Positions 53,388 to 62,908 of a stretch of 64,000 bases of DNA are shown here, one piece after another. Every line of letters begins with the position of its first letter. Within the stretch, counting starts at the first letter, position 1. Under the pieces are notes generated by a model, which had not been told where the DNA came from, did no database searches, and was given only the letters and a program-made list of their open reading frames with translations. The translations under genes and the position numbers were made by a program. The stretch comes from Methyloferula stellata AR4 (lineage in GTDB: Bacteria; Pseudomonadota; Alphaproteobacteria; Rhizobiales; Beijerinckiaceae), in contig NZ_ARWA01000001.1 of the NCBI RefSeq assembly GCF_000385335.1, positions 1,380,001-1,444,000 on the forward strand, written 5' to 3'.

Positions 53388-54800
53388 GTGCTTAAAATTC
53401 TTCCGGTGATCATGTGCGGTGGAACGGGAACCAGGGTTTGGCCGGAGTCGCGCGAAAGTCTGCCCAAGCAATTCATTCCGCTCGTCGGCAGCAGCTCCAC
53501 CTTTCAGATGAGCGTCGAAAATCTCGCCGATCCGGTGTTCGAAACGCCGATCGTGATTTCCAATCGCGATTACCGCTTTCTCGCAGCCGAACAATTGCAG
53601 CTCATCGGCCGGTCCGCGCAAATCATTCTCGAGCCCGTACGCCGTGATTCAGGTCCAGCCGTCGCCGTCGCGGCGGAACTCGCGGCGCGGATGTCGCCCG
53701 ACACGATCGTCGCCGTTTTAGCCGCCGACCATGTGGTGCAGGACCGCGCCGGCTTTGTGGCTTTGTGCAAAGAAGCGGCGGTCGCGGCTGCCGCGGGCTT
53801 CATCGTGACGCTCGGGATCAAACCGCGCGAAGCGGCGACGGGCTATGGCTATATCAAGACGGGCAAGCCGATTTTCGCCGACGGCAGCGTATTGAAGGTT
53901 GAGGGCTTCGTCGAAAAGCCGGATGCGGCCACGGCAAAACGCTATGTCGACGAGAACTACCTTTGGAACTCCGGCAATTTCTTTTTCCGCGCCGATGTCA
54001 TGCAAGCCGAACTGCAGCATTACGAGCCGCGGATGATCGAGGCGGCCGCCGAGGCGGTGGACAAGGCGCAAAGAGATCTCGATTTCACGGTTCTCGACTT
54101 GGGCGCCTTCGCCCAGGCGACGCAGAAATCGATCGATTATGCCGTCATGGAACATACCGATAAGGCCGCAGTCATCCCGGCCGATATCGGCTGGTCGGAT
54201 GTCGGCACATGGTCGGCCGTTTGGGAGCTTTCGGAACGCAATGAAATCGGCAATTCGATCCGTGGCCGCGGCGTCGTCATGAACGCGAACAATGTGCATA
54301 TTCGCTCCGAAGAGCTTCTGACGACCGTCGTCGGCGTCGATAATATTATCGTGGTGACGACGCAGGATGCCGTGCTCGTTCTCGACAAGGACCGCGCCAA
54401 TGAGGTCAAACAGCTTGTCGACCAGTTGAAATGCGAGAACCGCCGCGAGGTTTTCGAGCATAAGCGCTCCTACCGGCCATGGGGCTATTATCAATCGGTC
54501 GATGAAGGCGCGCGCTACCAGGTCAAGCGGATCGTCGTGAAGCCCGGCGAGCGTCTATCCCTGCAAAAGCATTTCCATCGCGCCGAACATTGGATCGTCG
54601 TCAAGGGCATCGCCGAGGTGACCCGCAACAACGAGCTGCATCTCGTGCATGAGAATGAATCGATCTATCTGCCGATCGGCTCGACGCATCGCATGGCCAA
54701 TCCCGGCAAGATCGATCTCGAACTGATCGAGGTTCAGACCGGGTCCTACCTTGGCGAAGACGATATCATCCGCATCGAGGATGTTTATAATCGCGGTTGA
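53388..54800 (+). CDS. manC: Mannose-1-phosphate guanylyltransferase/mannose-6-phosphate isomerase
   Basis: 470-residue bifunctional type II enzyme making GDP-mannose. N-terminal GMP domain: VIMCGGTGTRVWPESRESLP with the nucleotide-binding Arg and KQF, and later VEKPDAATAKRYV and NSGNFFFRADVM. C-terminal PMI cupin: RPWGYYQSVDEGARYQVKRI, SLQKHFHRAEHWIVVKG and the zinc-binding segment. GTG start. The gene shows that the polymer contains mannose or a GDP-mannose-derived sugar. Confidence 0.95.
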   Translation: MLKILPVIMCGGTGTRVWPESRESLPKQFIPLVGSSSTFQMSVENLADPVFETPIVISNRDYRFLAAEQLQLIGRSAQIILEPVRRDSGPAVAVAAELAARMSPDTIVAVLAADHVVQDRAGFVALCKEAAVAAAAGFIVTLGIKPREAATGYGYIKTGKPIFADGSVLKVEGFVEKPDAATAKRYVDENYLWNSGNFFFRADVMQAELQHYEPRMIEAAAEAVDKAQRDLDFTVLDLGAFAQATQKSIDYAVMEHTDKAAVIPADIGWSDVGTWSAVWELSERNEIGNSIRGRGVVMNANNVHIRSEELLTTVVGVDNIIVVTTQDAVLVLDKDRANEVKQLVDQLKCENRREVFEHKRSYRPWGYYQSVDEGARYQVKRIVVKPGERLSLQKHFHRAEHWIVVKGIAEVTRNNELHLVHENESIYLPIGSTHRMANPGKIDLELIEVQTGSYLGEDDIIRIEDVYNRG

Positions 54801-54934
54801 ATGAGGGTCAGAACCTACCGTCGGCCCGTCATTGCGAGGAGCAAAGCGACGAAGCAATCCAGGGGTGAAGGAGCCGGTTCTGGATTGCTTCGCTTCGCTC
54901 GCAATGACGTCGAAATAATTGGGTTCTGACCTCA
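54801..54934. repeat. Interspersed palindromic repeat filling a convergent spacer
   Basis: Arms GTCATTGCGAGGAGCAAAGC (from 54828) and CTGGATTGCTTCGCTTCGCT...CAATGAC (54880-54908) pair over about 29 positions. Outer inverted arms (TGAGGGTCAGAACC, 54802 on, and GGTTCTGACCTCA, 54922-54934) extend the structure to both stop codons. Related elements with CTGGATTGCTTCGC are common in proteobacterial spacers (recollection). Likely a bidirectional terminator. Confidence 0.8.
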
Positions 54935-56374
54935 ATAGGCGTTGCTATAGGCCTTTTTCGACGTAACGGTCAGCCAGAGAATCTGGATGTCGAACAGCAA
55001 AGACCAATTGTCGATATAGTAGAGATCGTAGGCTATTCTCTGCCGGATTTTTTCGTCCGTGAAGGCGCCGCGAAATCCATTCACCTGCGCCCATCCCGTG
55101 ATGCCGGGCTTCACATTGTGGCGTCTGGCATAAAGCCCGATGAAGGGCTCGAAAAGCTGGTCATGCGCCAGCGCGTGAGGGCGCGGGCCGACGAGGGACA
55201 TTTCACCGCGCAGCACGTTCAATAATTGCGGCAGTTCATCGATATTGAAGCGGCGCATGAAACGTCCGAGGCGCGTCACGCGACTATCGTTTTGCGTCGC
55301 CTGTTTCACATTGGCGCCGTCTTCGAGCGTGGTCATCGAGCGAAACTTGAAGATGCGAAACGGCTCCTGATTGAAGCCGTAACGGCGCTGCCGGAAAATG
55401 ACGGGGCCGGGACTATCGCATTTAATGGCGATCGCGACGGCCAAAAAAAACGGCAAGAGAGCGAGACATGCCATGCCGGCCAGCGTCACATCGAGGGCGC
55501 GTTTGACGAACACCTCGGCCGGCGACAGCGGGCGGTGGACGAGATTGAGACTGACCATCTGCCCGATCTTGCACACCTGTGCATCCATGAAACGATCGAG
55601 CACGCGCTCCGGGCCGAGGTGGATCGAGGCCGGTATGCGCAAAAAGGCATTGATGCATTCATCGATCGTTTCCTTATGCGACCAAGGAACCAGGATGAAA
55701 ATATCGTCAGGCCGCAAAATGCGCGCATAGGCGCTTGCGAGCGCCAAATCTTCCTTCAAATGCTCCCGGCCGCGCAGGACCGACGCGGCGCTGACATGCA
55801 TGCCGAGGCGCCAGGGTTCGTAATCTTCCGAGAATTGCGTGACCTCATCTTCGAAGCCGACGAGCAGCACGCGCCTTGTCGCGATACTGCCCGCTTCGGC
55901 GCGCCAGCGCACCCATTTGACGAGCAGCGCGCGGGCGAGAATGAGGTGGAACAGGCTGGCGCCGTAAAAGACGGCGGCTTGAAAAAGCGAATGGTCGAGG
56001 GCCGTGCGCGTCCAGAAACTGATCGCGAAGACACATAGAAACGCGATGTTCCAAGGCAGGAAGACGCGCTGCGTGCAGTCCTTATAGGCCAGGTAATGCA
56101 CGATTTTATATTCGCTTCGCATCATGTTCGAGGCGAGGAAGAATATGGTGACGATCAATGTCAGCGGCAGGCCGGAGTGCGCCGCGCCTGCGGCCTCAGA
56201 CCCCGGGGAACATAAAAGCCGTGTCGCCATCGCGGCGACGCCGATCGCGCCGAGATCGCTCAGGACGGCGAGCAGTGCGAAACCGCCTCGGATCAAACTG
56301 GTATTGATCCGGGGATTCAGAGCCCAGCCGAGACGCGGCAGCGGCCCGAAGCCCTGACGAGACGAGAAGCCCAT
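54932..56374 (-). CDS. Undecaprenyl-phosphate sugar phosphotransferase (priming glycosyltransferase)
   Basis: About 480 residues, WcaJ/ExoY-type polyprenyl glycosylphosphotransferase. N-terminal four to five TM helices, a CoA-binding-like central domain ([14 protein letters not shown]), a further TM ([20 protein letters not shown]) and the sugar transferase domain: [72 protein letters not shown]. It starts repeat-unit synthesis by moving a sugar phosphate to the lipid carrier. Start ATG 56374; a TTG at 56395 is possible. Confidence 0.94.
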   Translation of the reverse strand: MGFSSRQGFGPLPRLGWALNPRINTSLIRGGFALLAVLSDLGAIGVAAMATRLLCSPGSEAAGAAHSGLPLTLIVTIFFLASNMMRSEYKIVHYLAYKDCTQRVFLPWNIAFLCVFAISFWTRTALDHSLFQAAVFYGASLFHLILARALLVKWVRWRAEAGSIATRRVLLVGFEDEVTQFSEDYEPWRLGMHVSAASVLRGREHLKEDLALASAYARILRPDDIFILVPWSHKETIDECINAFLRIPASIHLGPERVLDRFMDAQVCKIGQMVSLNLVHRPLSPAEVFVKRALDVTLAGMACLALLPFFLAVAIAIKCDSPGPVIFRQRRYGFNQEPFRIFKFRSMTTLEDGANVKQATQNDSRVTRLGRFMRRFNIDELPQLLNVLRGEMSLVGPRPHALAHDQLFEPFIGLYARRHNVKPGITGWAQVNGFRGAFTDEKIRQRIAYDLYYIDNWSLLFDIQILWLTVTSKKAYSNAY

Positions 56375-56701
56375 CGTTTGATGGCGGCTGGACAAGCGTT
56401 AGGTCTCGATTTGAAACAGAGGTGTTGCAAAAGAAGCGTCTTGCCGGGGCGATCAGCTCCTCTCGGGGAGGTGGAGCAACCCGCGTGCCTATGTAACTTT
56501 ATTACGGCGGCGATTTTCATAGTAAAGATTTGCTTAATCTCTCCTTGGTAGTTTGCCTGAACGACCGATATGCCGCGCTCTTGCAACGCTGGCGGCGGCA
56601 CGGGTTAGGGGCGCCTCGGTTCTTCAATCGTGTTTCGAGCGGACGTGCGGGAATGACGGTCACGCGTCGAACCGCGTCTAGCTAAAGAACCATGCGTCCC
56701 G
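56375..56701. other. Divergent spacer, no gene
   Basis: Spacer between the priming transferase and the Wzz/Wzc-type gene. No gene or known element recognised before the palindrome at 56702. Confidence 0.45.
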
Positions 56702-56790
56702 GATCACTTCATGAAGTGATCGATTCTAAAGATTCAGAGGGGAATGCGGGCGGAAACCGCTTTCCGCTTTTCCTCATCCCGCTCTTGCCA
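56702..56790. repeat. Palindrome and adjacent hairpin, probable interspersed repeat
   Basis: GATCACTTCATGAAGTGATC is a perfect 20-base palindrome (56702-56721). It is followed by AGAGGGGAATGCGGG (56736 on) pairing imperfectly with CATCCCGCTCT (56775 on). The combination resembles a repeat seen in many spacers of Methylobacterium/Beijerinckiaceae genomes (recollection). It makes an in-frame ATG at 56744 an unlikely start for the next gene. Confidence 0.6.
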
Positions 56791-56800
56791 GGGTAAGCGC

Positions 56801-58822
56801 ATGGCAAATAGCTGCATCGACATGGACTTCGGCCGAATAGACCTTCAGCGTCTGGTTCCCGATAGCGAAGGAATACGGGCGTTTCGCAACCGGCGTCTCG
56901 AGCGATCCCGCCGGTCCTGGATTTATATCGCCTCTGCGGGCTTTTTCTGCCTCGGCGTTTTGAGCGTCGCAGCCGCCATGCGAGAGGATAGGTTCGTCGC
57001 CAAGGCGATCATCCTCGCACCCGATGCAGCGCAATCCCATCCTGGCGCACCGCCATTTCTTTCAAAAGTGCCGGAGCTGGTTTTGCAGAGGGTCGTTGAG
57101 GCGGAAGGCCTCGCCGACGACCCGGAATTTGTCCCGCAGCAATGGAAATGGATCGCGCGCGCTGGACTTGTTTTCGGATGGAACAATTTCACTTCTGGCA
57201 ACGATGCCAATCTGGGCCATGCCGTATCGTCCTTGGAACGCGCCGTCAGTTTGAAGCCGCTGCCGCAAGAGGGGCTGGAAGTTGCCGTCGCCTCGATCGA
57301 GGCCGGCAAGGCCGCGCGTATCGCAGATTCCTTGGCCGAGGCTCTGGTCGAAGACCAAAAAGAGCAGGCGGCTGAAAAAGCAACGCAAAGCCGAAAGGCC
57401 GTGGCCGATGCAGTGGCCGATTTTGGGACCCGTCTGCAAACGGCCCAACAGAGGCTGGCGAATGCCCAAAGCCAGCAAGATCAAGACGGCGATATGACCG
57501 CATCGATTGGCACCCGCGCGCCGGGCGATGCGGCGGCGGTCGTCGCTGAGGCAAAAGGTGACGTCGATAGAATTGCGCACGCGCTGGCGACAGGGCAAAC
57601 CGCGGGCCTCAACGACCTCCATTTTCCGACGCCGGACCTCGATCGCTTGGCGGCTCAATATGACGAACTCCGGCAGCAATTCGAAAAACGCAAATTGACC
57701 TTGGGTGACAAGCACCCGGAACTCGTCGCGCTCGAAGGCCAGCTTCGCGCTTTGCAAAAGGAGATTCATGGCCAATGGCAGAAGGCTGCCGATAGCGCGA
57801 ACCGCAACTATCGCTTGGCGCAGGCCCGTCTGCTGGCTTTCGGCCGCGAGACGCGGGCGGCCTCCGACACCGGACCCAATGCCCTTCAGGCACCGATCGA
57901 AAAACTGCAGACGGACGTGGATCTGGCGCGCGGCGATTACGAACATACCTTGGAGCTGCAAGCCAAAGCGGAAAGGTCTGCGGAGAGTCAGCCGAATTGG
58001 AGCATGATGCGGGCGCAAGTTCCGCAATCCACGACGCATGATCCGCGCGGCTTTGCCTTGGGCGCCGTGCTGATGCTTGGCTCCATGTTCGGCGCCGGAC
58101 GTACATTGGCGAAGGGCTGGCTCAGCAGGCCGCGTCAGCCGGCGGTCAAGGAGACAGATAAGAAGGCAGATAAGAAGAAAGCGCCGGACGCCGCTCCCGG
58201 CGTCTTTCCTATCCCGCGCATCAGGCGCGAGTGGATTTGGGAGAGGCTGAAACTGAAGCCGCCGCTCGATGCCGCCTGCCAGGAAGTCATGGACCGGCCC
58301 CGGTCGGATTTCAGCCGCGCGATCGAACATTTGTTCGAGCTTGAAACGAATGCCGTCTCGAGCCGCACGATGAAGGTTCTATGTGTCTCGAAAGAAGACA
58401 AATTGGGCGCGACGACCATCGCGGTGAACTTTGCCCATGTGGCGGCGAAGGCTGGCCGGCGCGTCTTGTTGATCGAGGCCAATCGGCGGCGCCCCGTTTT
58501 GGCCTCATTGATAAGCCCCAACGTTCGTGTGAATTTAATCGAACTCAATGGAGCGAAGCGCATCATCTGCCAATTGCGCCCGAGGCTTTCGGTTATTCCG
58601 CTTTTCGACGAGGAGACCGAAAGCCTTCTGAAGGCGCGCGCGCATCACATCATCAAGGGCATAGGCGGGCATTTCGATGTCGTCATTCTCGATGGCGGCC
58701 GGTTTGTTCAAGACGATGACGAGATGATGGATATGGCCGGGGCCGTTAACCGCGTTTTTCTTCTCACGCCCCAGGGGATCGAATGCAAGCCGGGCGGGAA
58801 GGCTTTCGGATCAAGGGTCTGA
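56801..58822 (+). CDS. Wzz-Wzc fusion (BY-kinase-like) with degenerate ATP site
   Basis: About 673 residues: TM1 (about 39-60), a periplasmic coiled-coil region (to about 410), TM2 (GFALGAVLMLGSMFGAG, about 417-437), a Lys/Pro linker and a cytoplasmic kinase-like domain (about 500-673). The P-loop region is VSKEDKLGATTIAVN, lacking the GKST lysine; Walker A' is LLIEANRRRP, with Glu and Asn replacing the usual Asp-x-Asp; Walker B-like VVILDGG is kept. No C-terminal tyrosine cluster. The domain is probably catalytically inactive. ATG 56801 was chosen because the upstream ATG lies in a repeat. Confidence 0.9.
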   Translation: MANSCIDMDFGRIDLQRLVPDSEGIRAFRNRRLERSRRSWIYIASAGFFCLGVLSVAAAMREDRFVAKAIILAPDAAQSHPGAPPFLSKVPELVLQRVVEAEGLADDPEFVPQQWKWIARAGLVFGWNNFTSGNDANLGHAVSSLERAVSLKPLPQEGLEVAVASIEAGKAARIADSLAEALVEDQKEQAAEKATQSRKAVADAVADFGTRLQTAQQRLANAQSQQDQDGDMTASIGTRAPGDAAAVVAEAKGDVDRIAHALATGQTAGLNDLHFPTPDLDRLAAQYDELRQQFEKRKLTLGDKHPELVALEGQLRALQKEIHGQWQKAADSANRNYRLAQARLLAFGRETRAASDTGPNALQAPIEKLQTDVDLARGDYEHTLELQAKAERSAESQPNWSMMRAQVPQSTTHDPRGFALGAVLMLGSMFGAGRTLAKGWLSRPRQPAVKETDKKADKKKAPDAAPGVFPIPRIRREWIWERLKLKPPLDAACQEVMDRPRSDFSRAIEHLFELETNAVSSRTMKVLCVSKEDKLGATTIAVNFAHVAAKAGRRVLLIEANRRRPVLASLISPNVRVNLIELNGAKRIICQLRPRLSVIPLFDEETESLLKARAHHIIKGIGGHFDVVILDGGRFVQDDDEMMDMAGAVNRVFLLTPQGIECKPGGKAFGSRV

Positions 58823-58903
58823 GACATCCGTCTCGGCTTCGTTCAAGCTTTATGGGGCGCCGCGGATGCAATGCCTCTCGACGAGACGCAAGGCTCTAGC
58901 TCG

Positions 58904-58930
58904 AAAAGCCGCGAAAACTCCGGCTATTTT
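58904..58930 (+). terminator. Terminator-like hairpin after the Wzc-like gene
   Basis: AAAAGCCG pairs with CGGCTATTTT across a 9-base loop, about 80 bases past the stop codon. Weak stem. Confidence 0.35.
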
Positions 58931-59108
58931 GCATGAGTTTTTTTACGATGCGGCAAGGAAGCGGATTGTTGCCCTTTTGGCGATGTGAGAGAGCTACCCG
59001 CATGCTCTCTTATATGTTCCCTTGGCTCTATATAATCTCTCGGCGAAGCGTCTCGATCCTCTTTGGCTTGATCGCCGGTTCATGTCGTCAAGATGGTCCG
59101 CCGATCCC

Positions 59109-60554
59109 ATGCTGATCCGTCAAACCCTCCTTTATTTGCCGGCGCAATTGATAGGGCCCGCGCTGCAACTCTTCGCGGCGGTTATATGGACGCATTGGCT
59201 GACGCCGGATGCCTATGGCGCCTTGCTGTTCCTGATCGCAGGCCAGGAACTCATCTCCGTGATCTGCCTTTCCTGGTGGTCGTATTATACGTTGCGCTAT
59301 CTCGGCGCCGTCGGCGATGCCGAAGGGCAACGCCGCTATCTCGCCTCGGAAGGCTCGGTTCTCGCCATGACCTCGATCGTTCAAACGATCCTGGCTGTGC
59401 TGGTCCTCGCGACTCTATCCATCAAAGTGACGCCGGAACTGATCGCGGCGACTGTTCTCTACACGTTGACGCGTTCCGCGATCGCTCATCTGAGCGAACG
59501 GGCCCGGGCCAGCAGCCGCATCGAGCTTTACACTTTTGCGCAAACAGCGGGGCCGGCGCTCGGCTTCGTATTGGCCTTCTCGGCCATTGTCTTCATCGCA
59601 CCCACAGCGGAAAACGCGCTGTTCGGTTTTGCCATCGCACAGGCGATTTCGCTGCTCTTTCTCGGACGAGCGATGCATCTCTCGTTCGGCAGCAGAACGC
59701 TCGACCGCGAAACCCTGGAACGGGCGCTGCGTTTCGGTATCCCGCTTGTGATCGCAGGCGTGGTCGGCTGGATCAGCGTGAACGGCATTCGCGTGATCAT
59801 CAATGAGACGAGAGGCGCGGAAGCCATGGGTCTTGTTTCCGTCGGCTGGAGCCTCGGGCAGCGATTGGCGGTGACCATGGCGATGCTTGTGACGGCCGCG
59901 GCGTTCCCGCTCGCAGTCAAGCATCTGCATGACGGATCGCGCGAAGAATCGCTGCGGCAATTGGCGAATTCCGGCGCACTTCTGTTCGCGCTTTTGCTGC
60001 CGACCTCGGTCGGCCTCGTGCTGGTCACGCCGCATCTGATCGCGCTGACGATCGCGAAGCCCTTCCAGGCCGTCACTGTGGCGGTCTTGCCCATAGCGGT
60101 CATCGCCGGGTCGCTTCGCAATATGCGCCTGCATTTCAGCGATCAGGCTTTTCTCCTGTTCGAGCGCACCGATCTTGCCACCTGGGTCAATGGATTCGAA
60201 GCCGTTGCCGTGATCCTATTCTGTCTAATCGGGCTGGCTGTCGATGGCATTGTCGGCGCGGCGGCGGGATGCCTCGCCGGTTCGTTTCTGGGTGCGATCG
60301 CCGGCATGAGCCTTTCGCGTCTTCGCTTCGGTCTCATCATTCCCTGGGGCCACGTCGCCCGTATCACGATTGCGACGGCCGTCATGGCGCTCGTTGTTGT
60401 GCTGACGCCGGATCGTGACAACGCGTCCATCCTTCCCCTCGTCCTAAAGGTGGGGGATGGGATCATTGCCTATGCGGTCACTCTGTTCGTACTTTATCCG
60501 TCGTTCAGACGCTCATTGCGGCATCTGAGCGTTTTTGGGGGCGCCGTGACCTGA
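59109..60554 (+). CDS. Polysaccharide flippase, Wzx/MATE-like
   Basis: About 481 residues with 12-14 hydrophobic helices (for example LIGPALQLFAAVIWTHWLTP, then YGALLFLIAGQELISVI; ALRFGIPLVIAGVVGWISVN), the MVF/Wzx polysaccharide transporter plan. It would flip the lipid-linked repeat unit across the inner membrane. Start uncertain: ATG 59109 begins at the conserved N-terminal helix, ATG 59082 is an alternative, neither with a good ribosome binding site. The stop overlaps the next gene (TGATG). Confidence 0.85.
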   Translation: MLIRQTLLYLPAQLIGPALQLFAAVIWTHWLTPDAYGALLFLIAGQELISVICLSWWSYYTLRYLGAVGDAEGQRRYLASEGSVLAMTSIVQTILAVLVLATLSIKVTPELIAATVLYTLTRSAIAHLSERARASSRIELYTFAQTAGPALGFVLAFSAIVFIAPTAENALFGFAIAQAISLLFLGRAMHLSFGSRTLDRETLERALRFGIPLVIAGVVGWISVNGIRVIINETRGAEAMGLVSVGWSLGQRLAVTMAMLVTAAAFPLAVKHLHDGSREESLRQLANSGALLFALLLPTSVGLVLVTPHLIALTIAKPFQAVTVAVLPIAVIAGSLRNMRLHFSDQAFLLFERTDLATWVNGFEAVAVILFCLIGLAVDGIVGAAAGCLAGSFLGAIAGMSLSRLRFGLIIPWGHVARITIATAVMALVVVLTPDRDNASILPLVLKVGDGIIAYAVTLFVLYPSFRRSLRHLSVFGGAVT

Positions 60555-61786
60555 TGCGCAGTCACGCCTATCGGACGTGCCTTTTCCATCCGATGGATCC
60601 GCGCGGCACGAAGCTCGGCGGGATCGAAACCCATGTCCGTTTGATCCTGTCGGCACACCCGGGCGATTTCTCGATCCTCTTCGTCGGTGTCGATGAACGC
60701 GGCGATTGCCGGCTTGGCGAAGTGACGGAACTGACGATCGGCACCAGAAAAATCGCCTTCCTGCCGGTGATCAATATGTCCGAAGACAAGATCAATCTTG
60801 CCAGCAAAACGATCCTCGGTTCGCTCACGCTGCGCTATGCGCTCGGCGTCTTGCGTTATCTGCCGCGCATCAAAAGCTTGCTCAAGGGGAGCTCGGCGTC
60901 GGCGGACCTGCAACGCTATGAATTTGCCGTGTTGGCGAAACTGCTCGGCCTGCCTTTCGTTTTGATGATCCATAATGAGGGGTCGAAAAACGATGCAATG
61001 GACAGTCTTCTCAAACGCTATTGGTTCATCCATCTGTTGAATGAGCGCATAGCGGTGAGATTGGCCGGTCATATCTTTGGCGTGAATCCGAATATCGTCG
61101 AGCGTATCAAGCGGCTCTATCCGTCGGCGGCGCGGAAAATCGAGATGATGACCGTTTCAATCGATACGCAGCGTTTCGCGGCGCGCCCTTTCGATTGCAG
61201 CGACGGCATTTTCAAGATCGTCTTTGCCGGCCGCCTCGATGCCTTCAAGGACCCGCCCTTGATGTTTACGGTCCTGCGCGATCTTCACGCGCGCCTCGAT
61301 GGGCGGCTCGCCTTTCATTATGTCGGCCCGACCGATCCGCACCGCTATGCGGAGTTCGCGGCGATCGAACCCTTCAGCGTGCTGCATGGCTCGCGCACAT
61401 CCGCGGAAGTGGCTTCGATCATGGCGCAATGCCATGCCGGCATTCTCACATCCCATTTCGAAGGCATGCCCTGTTATCTTCTGGAATGTCTATCGACCGG
61501 GCGTCCCGTGGCTGCGATCCGCCTGCCGCAATATGAGCCCTTGATCATCGAAGGGATCAGCGGAAGCCTTGTCGCCCGCACCGATCCGGCCGATGCCTGC
61601 AAGAGCGCATTGGTCGATGCTTTCGCCGCGCTCTGGGACAAGATCCGCGCCGGAACGTTGGATCCAAGCCGCATCCATGCCTGCGTCGAGCCTTATTCGG
61701 TCGAAAATCAAATGACGCGGCTTTTTGCCTGCCATCGCGCCTTGCAGCACGAGCGGATCAGGGTCGCGCCAGCACCTCTTCGATGA
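60554..61786 (+). CDS. Glycosyltransferase family 4 protein
   Basis: 410 residues with GT-B fold signs: N-terminal LGGIETHVRLILSAHPGD, C-terminal Rossmann part beginning FKIVFAGRLDAFKDP and the donor-site region ILTSHFEGMPCYLLECLSTG with the E-x7-E motif. It is coupled to the flippase gene. Its end overlaps the end of the convergent glycosyltransferase gene by 29 bases. Confidence 0.9.
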   Translation: MRSHAYRTCLFHPMDPRGTKLGGIETHVRLILSAHPGDFSILFVGVDERGDCRLGEVTELTIGTRKIAFLPVINMSEDKINLASKTILGSLTLRYALGVLRYLPRIKSLLKGSSASADLQRYEFAVLAKLLGLPFVLMIHNEGSKNDAMDSLLKRYWFIHLLNERIAVRLAGHIFGVNPNIVERIKRLYPSAARKIEMMTVSIDTQRFAARPFDCSDGIFKIVFAGRLDAFKDPPLMFTVLRDLHARLDGRLAFHYVGPTDPHRYAEFAAIEPFSVLHGSRTSAEVASIMAQCHAGILTSHFEGMPCYLLECLSTGRPVAAIRLPQYEPLIIEGISGSLVARTDPADACKSALVDAFAALWDKIRAGTLDPSRIHACVEPYSVENQMTRLFACHRALQHERIRVAPAPLR

Positions 61787-62837
61787 GCGTTTCATAAGAG
61801 GTCAGCGCCTTGTCGAGCGAAAAGCTTTTGGCCCGCTCGATCCGGGGGCCGGGCTCGCCCGGATCGTCGAGGGCGGCCTCGAGGGCGACCGCCAGGGCCT
61901 TTTCGTCGCCCGCCGGCACGAGCCAGCCGTAGCGGCCGCGATCCAGAATCTCGCGCGGCCCATCACAATTGGTTGAAACCACGCTGAGGCCATTGGCCAG
62001 AGCTTCGGCCACGACGAGGCCGAAGGCTTCGCTATCGGACGACAGCACGAAGCAGCGGGCGCGCGCGTAGATCGCCCAAGGTTCGGCAATATAGCCGAGC
62101 AATTTGACGCGATCGGCGACATGCTGGCGGGCGATTTCAGCCTCGATGGCCGGCCGTTCCGGGCCGTCGCCGAGGATCAAAAGCTCGGCATCGCTCCGGT
62201 TCATGCGCGCGAAGGCGCGGATGAGAAGCGGCAGGTTCTTGTAGGACACCATACGTCCGCTCGCCAGAAGGACAGGCGGTCGCGATAAAAGTTCACGCGC
62301 GCTTGAGGGCGGCGCCAACGGACCCGTAAGCACCGGATTGTAAATCGTGACCGTGCGGCTCGGCACCGAGGCGAAATGGAAAATGAGATAGTTCTTCAAT
62401 CCGGCCGAGACACAGACCGTGCGTGCCGCGAGCCATGTCAGAAGCGGCGTCAGAGCATAGGACACGCGGCTTAAAAACTGCGGTTCGCTGACCCAATAGC
62501 CGTGATAAGAGAGGATGCTGCGTTTGAGGCGTCCGGTGAGAAGCGCGGCCAGCACATGTTTCAGGTTGGAAATACTGAGGGCGGAAAGCGAGACATCCGG
62601 CTTTTCCTGACGCAGAAGCCTGGCCAAGCCCGTCACGGCCTTTGCATGATTGCGGCCTAGCACAACAAGCCGGACCTCCGGCGACAGATAGGGCCTATTC
62701 TCTTCCGCCTCGAAATCGACGGCGAACAACACGTCGTGACCGCGTGCGGCCATACCGCTCGCCAAAGAGGCAAAAACCCGCTCGGCGCCACCGCCCGCCA
62801 AGGCATGCGTATAGAACAGGAGTTTTCTTGGCGTCAT
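61758..62837 (-). CDS. Glycosyltransferase family 4 protein
   Basis: 359 residues. N-terminal FYTHALAGGGAERVFASLA, C-terminal VLLASGRMVSYKNLPLLIRA, LLILGDGPERPAIEAEI and the donor site CFVLSSDSEAFGLVVAEALA. A GAGGGG ribosome binding site precedes ATG 62837. Convergent and overlapping with the previous GT4 gene, so it is in a separate transcript. Confidence 0.92.
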   Translation of the reverse strand: MTPRKLLFYTHALAGGGAERVFASLASGMAARGHDVLFAVDFEAEENRPYLSPEVRLVVLGRNHAKAVTGLARLLRQEKPDVSLSALSISNLKHVLAALLTGRLKRSILSYHGYWVSEPQFLSRVSYALTPLLTWLAARTVCVSAGLKNYLIFHFASVPSRTVTIYNPVLTGPLAPPSSARELLSRPPVLLASGRMVSYKNLPLLIRAFARMNRSDAELLILGDGPERPAIEAEIARQHVADRVKLLGYIAEPWAIYARARCFVLSSDSEAFGLVVAEALANGLSVVSTNCDGPREILDRGRYGWLVPAGDEKALAVALEAALDDPGEPGPRIERAKSFSLDKALTSYETLIEEVLARP

Positions 62838-62908
62838 GGATGACCCCTCTTGACGCTTCCGCCTGTCCGAAGCATCGTCGGCTCGAGCCATCAGCAGGAT
62901 GTTTATGA

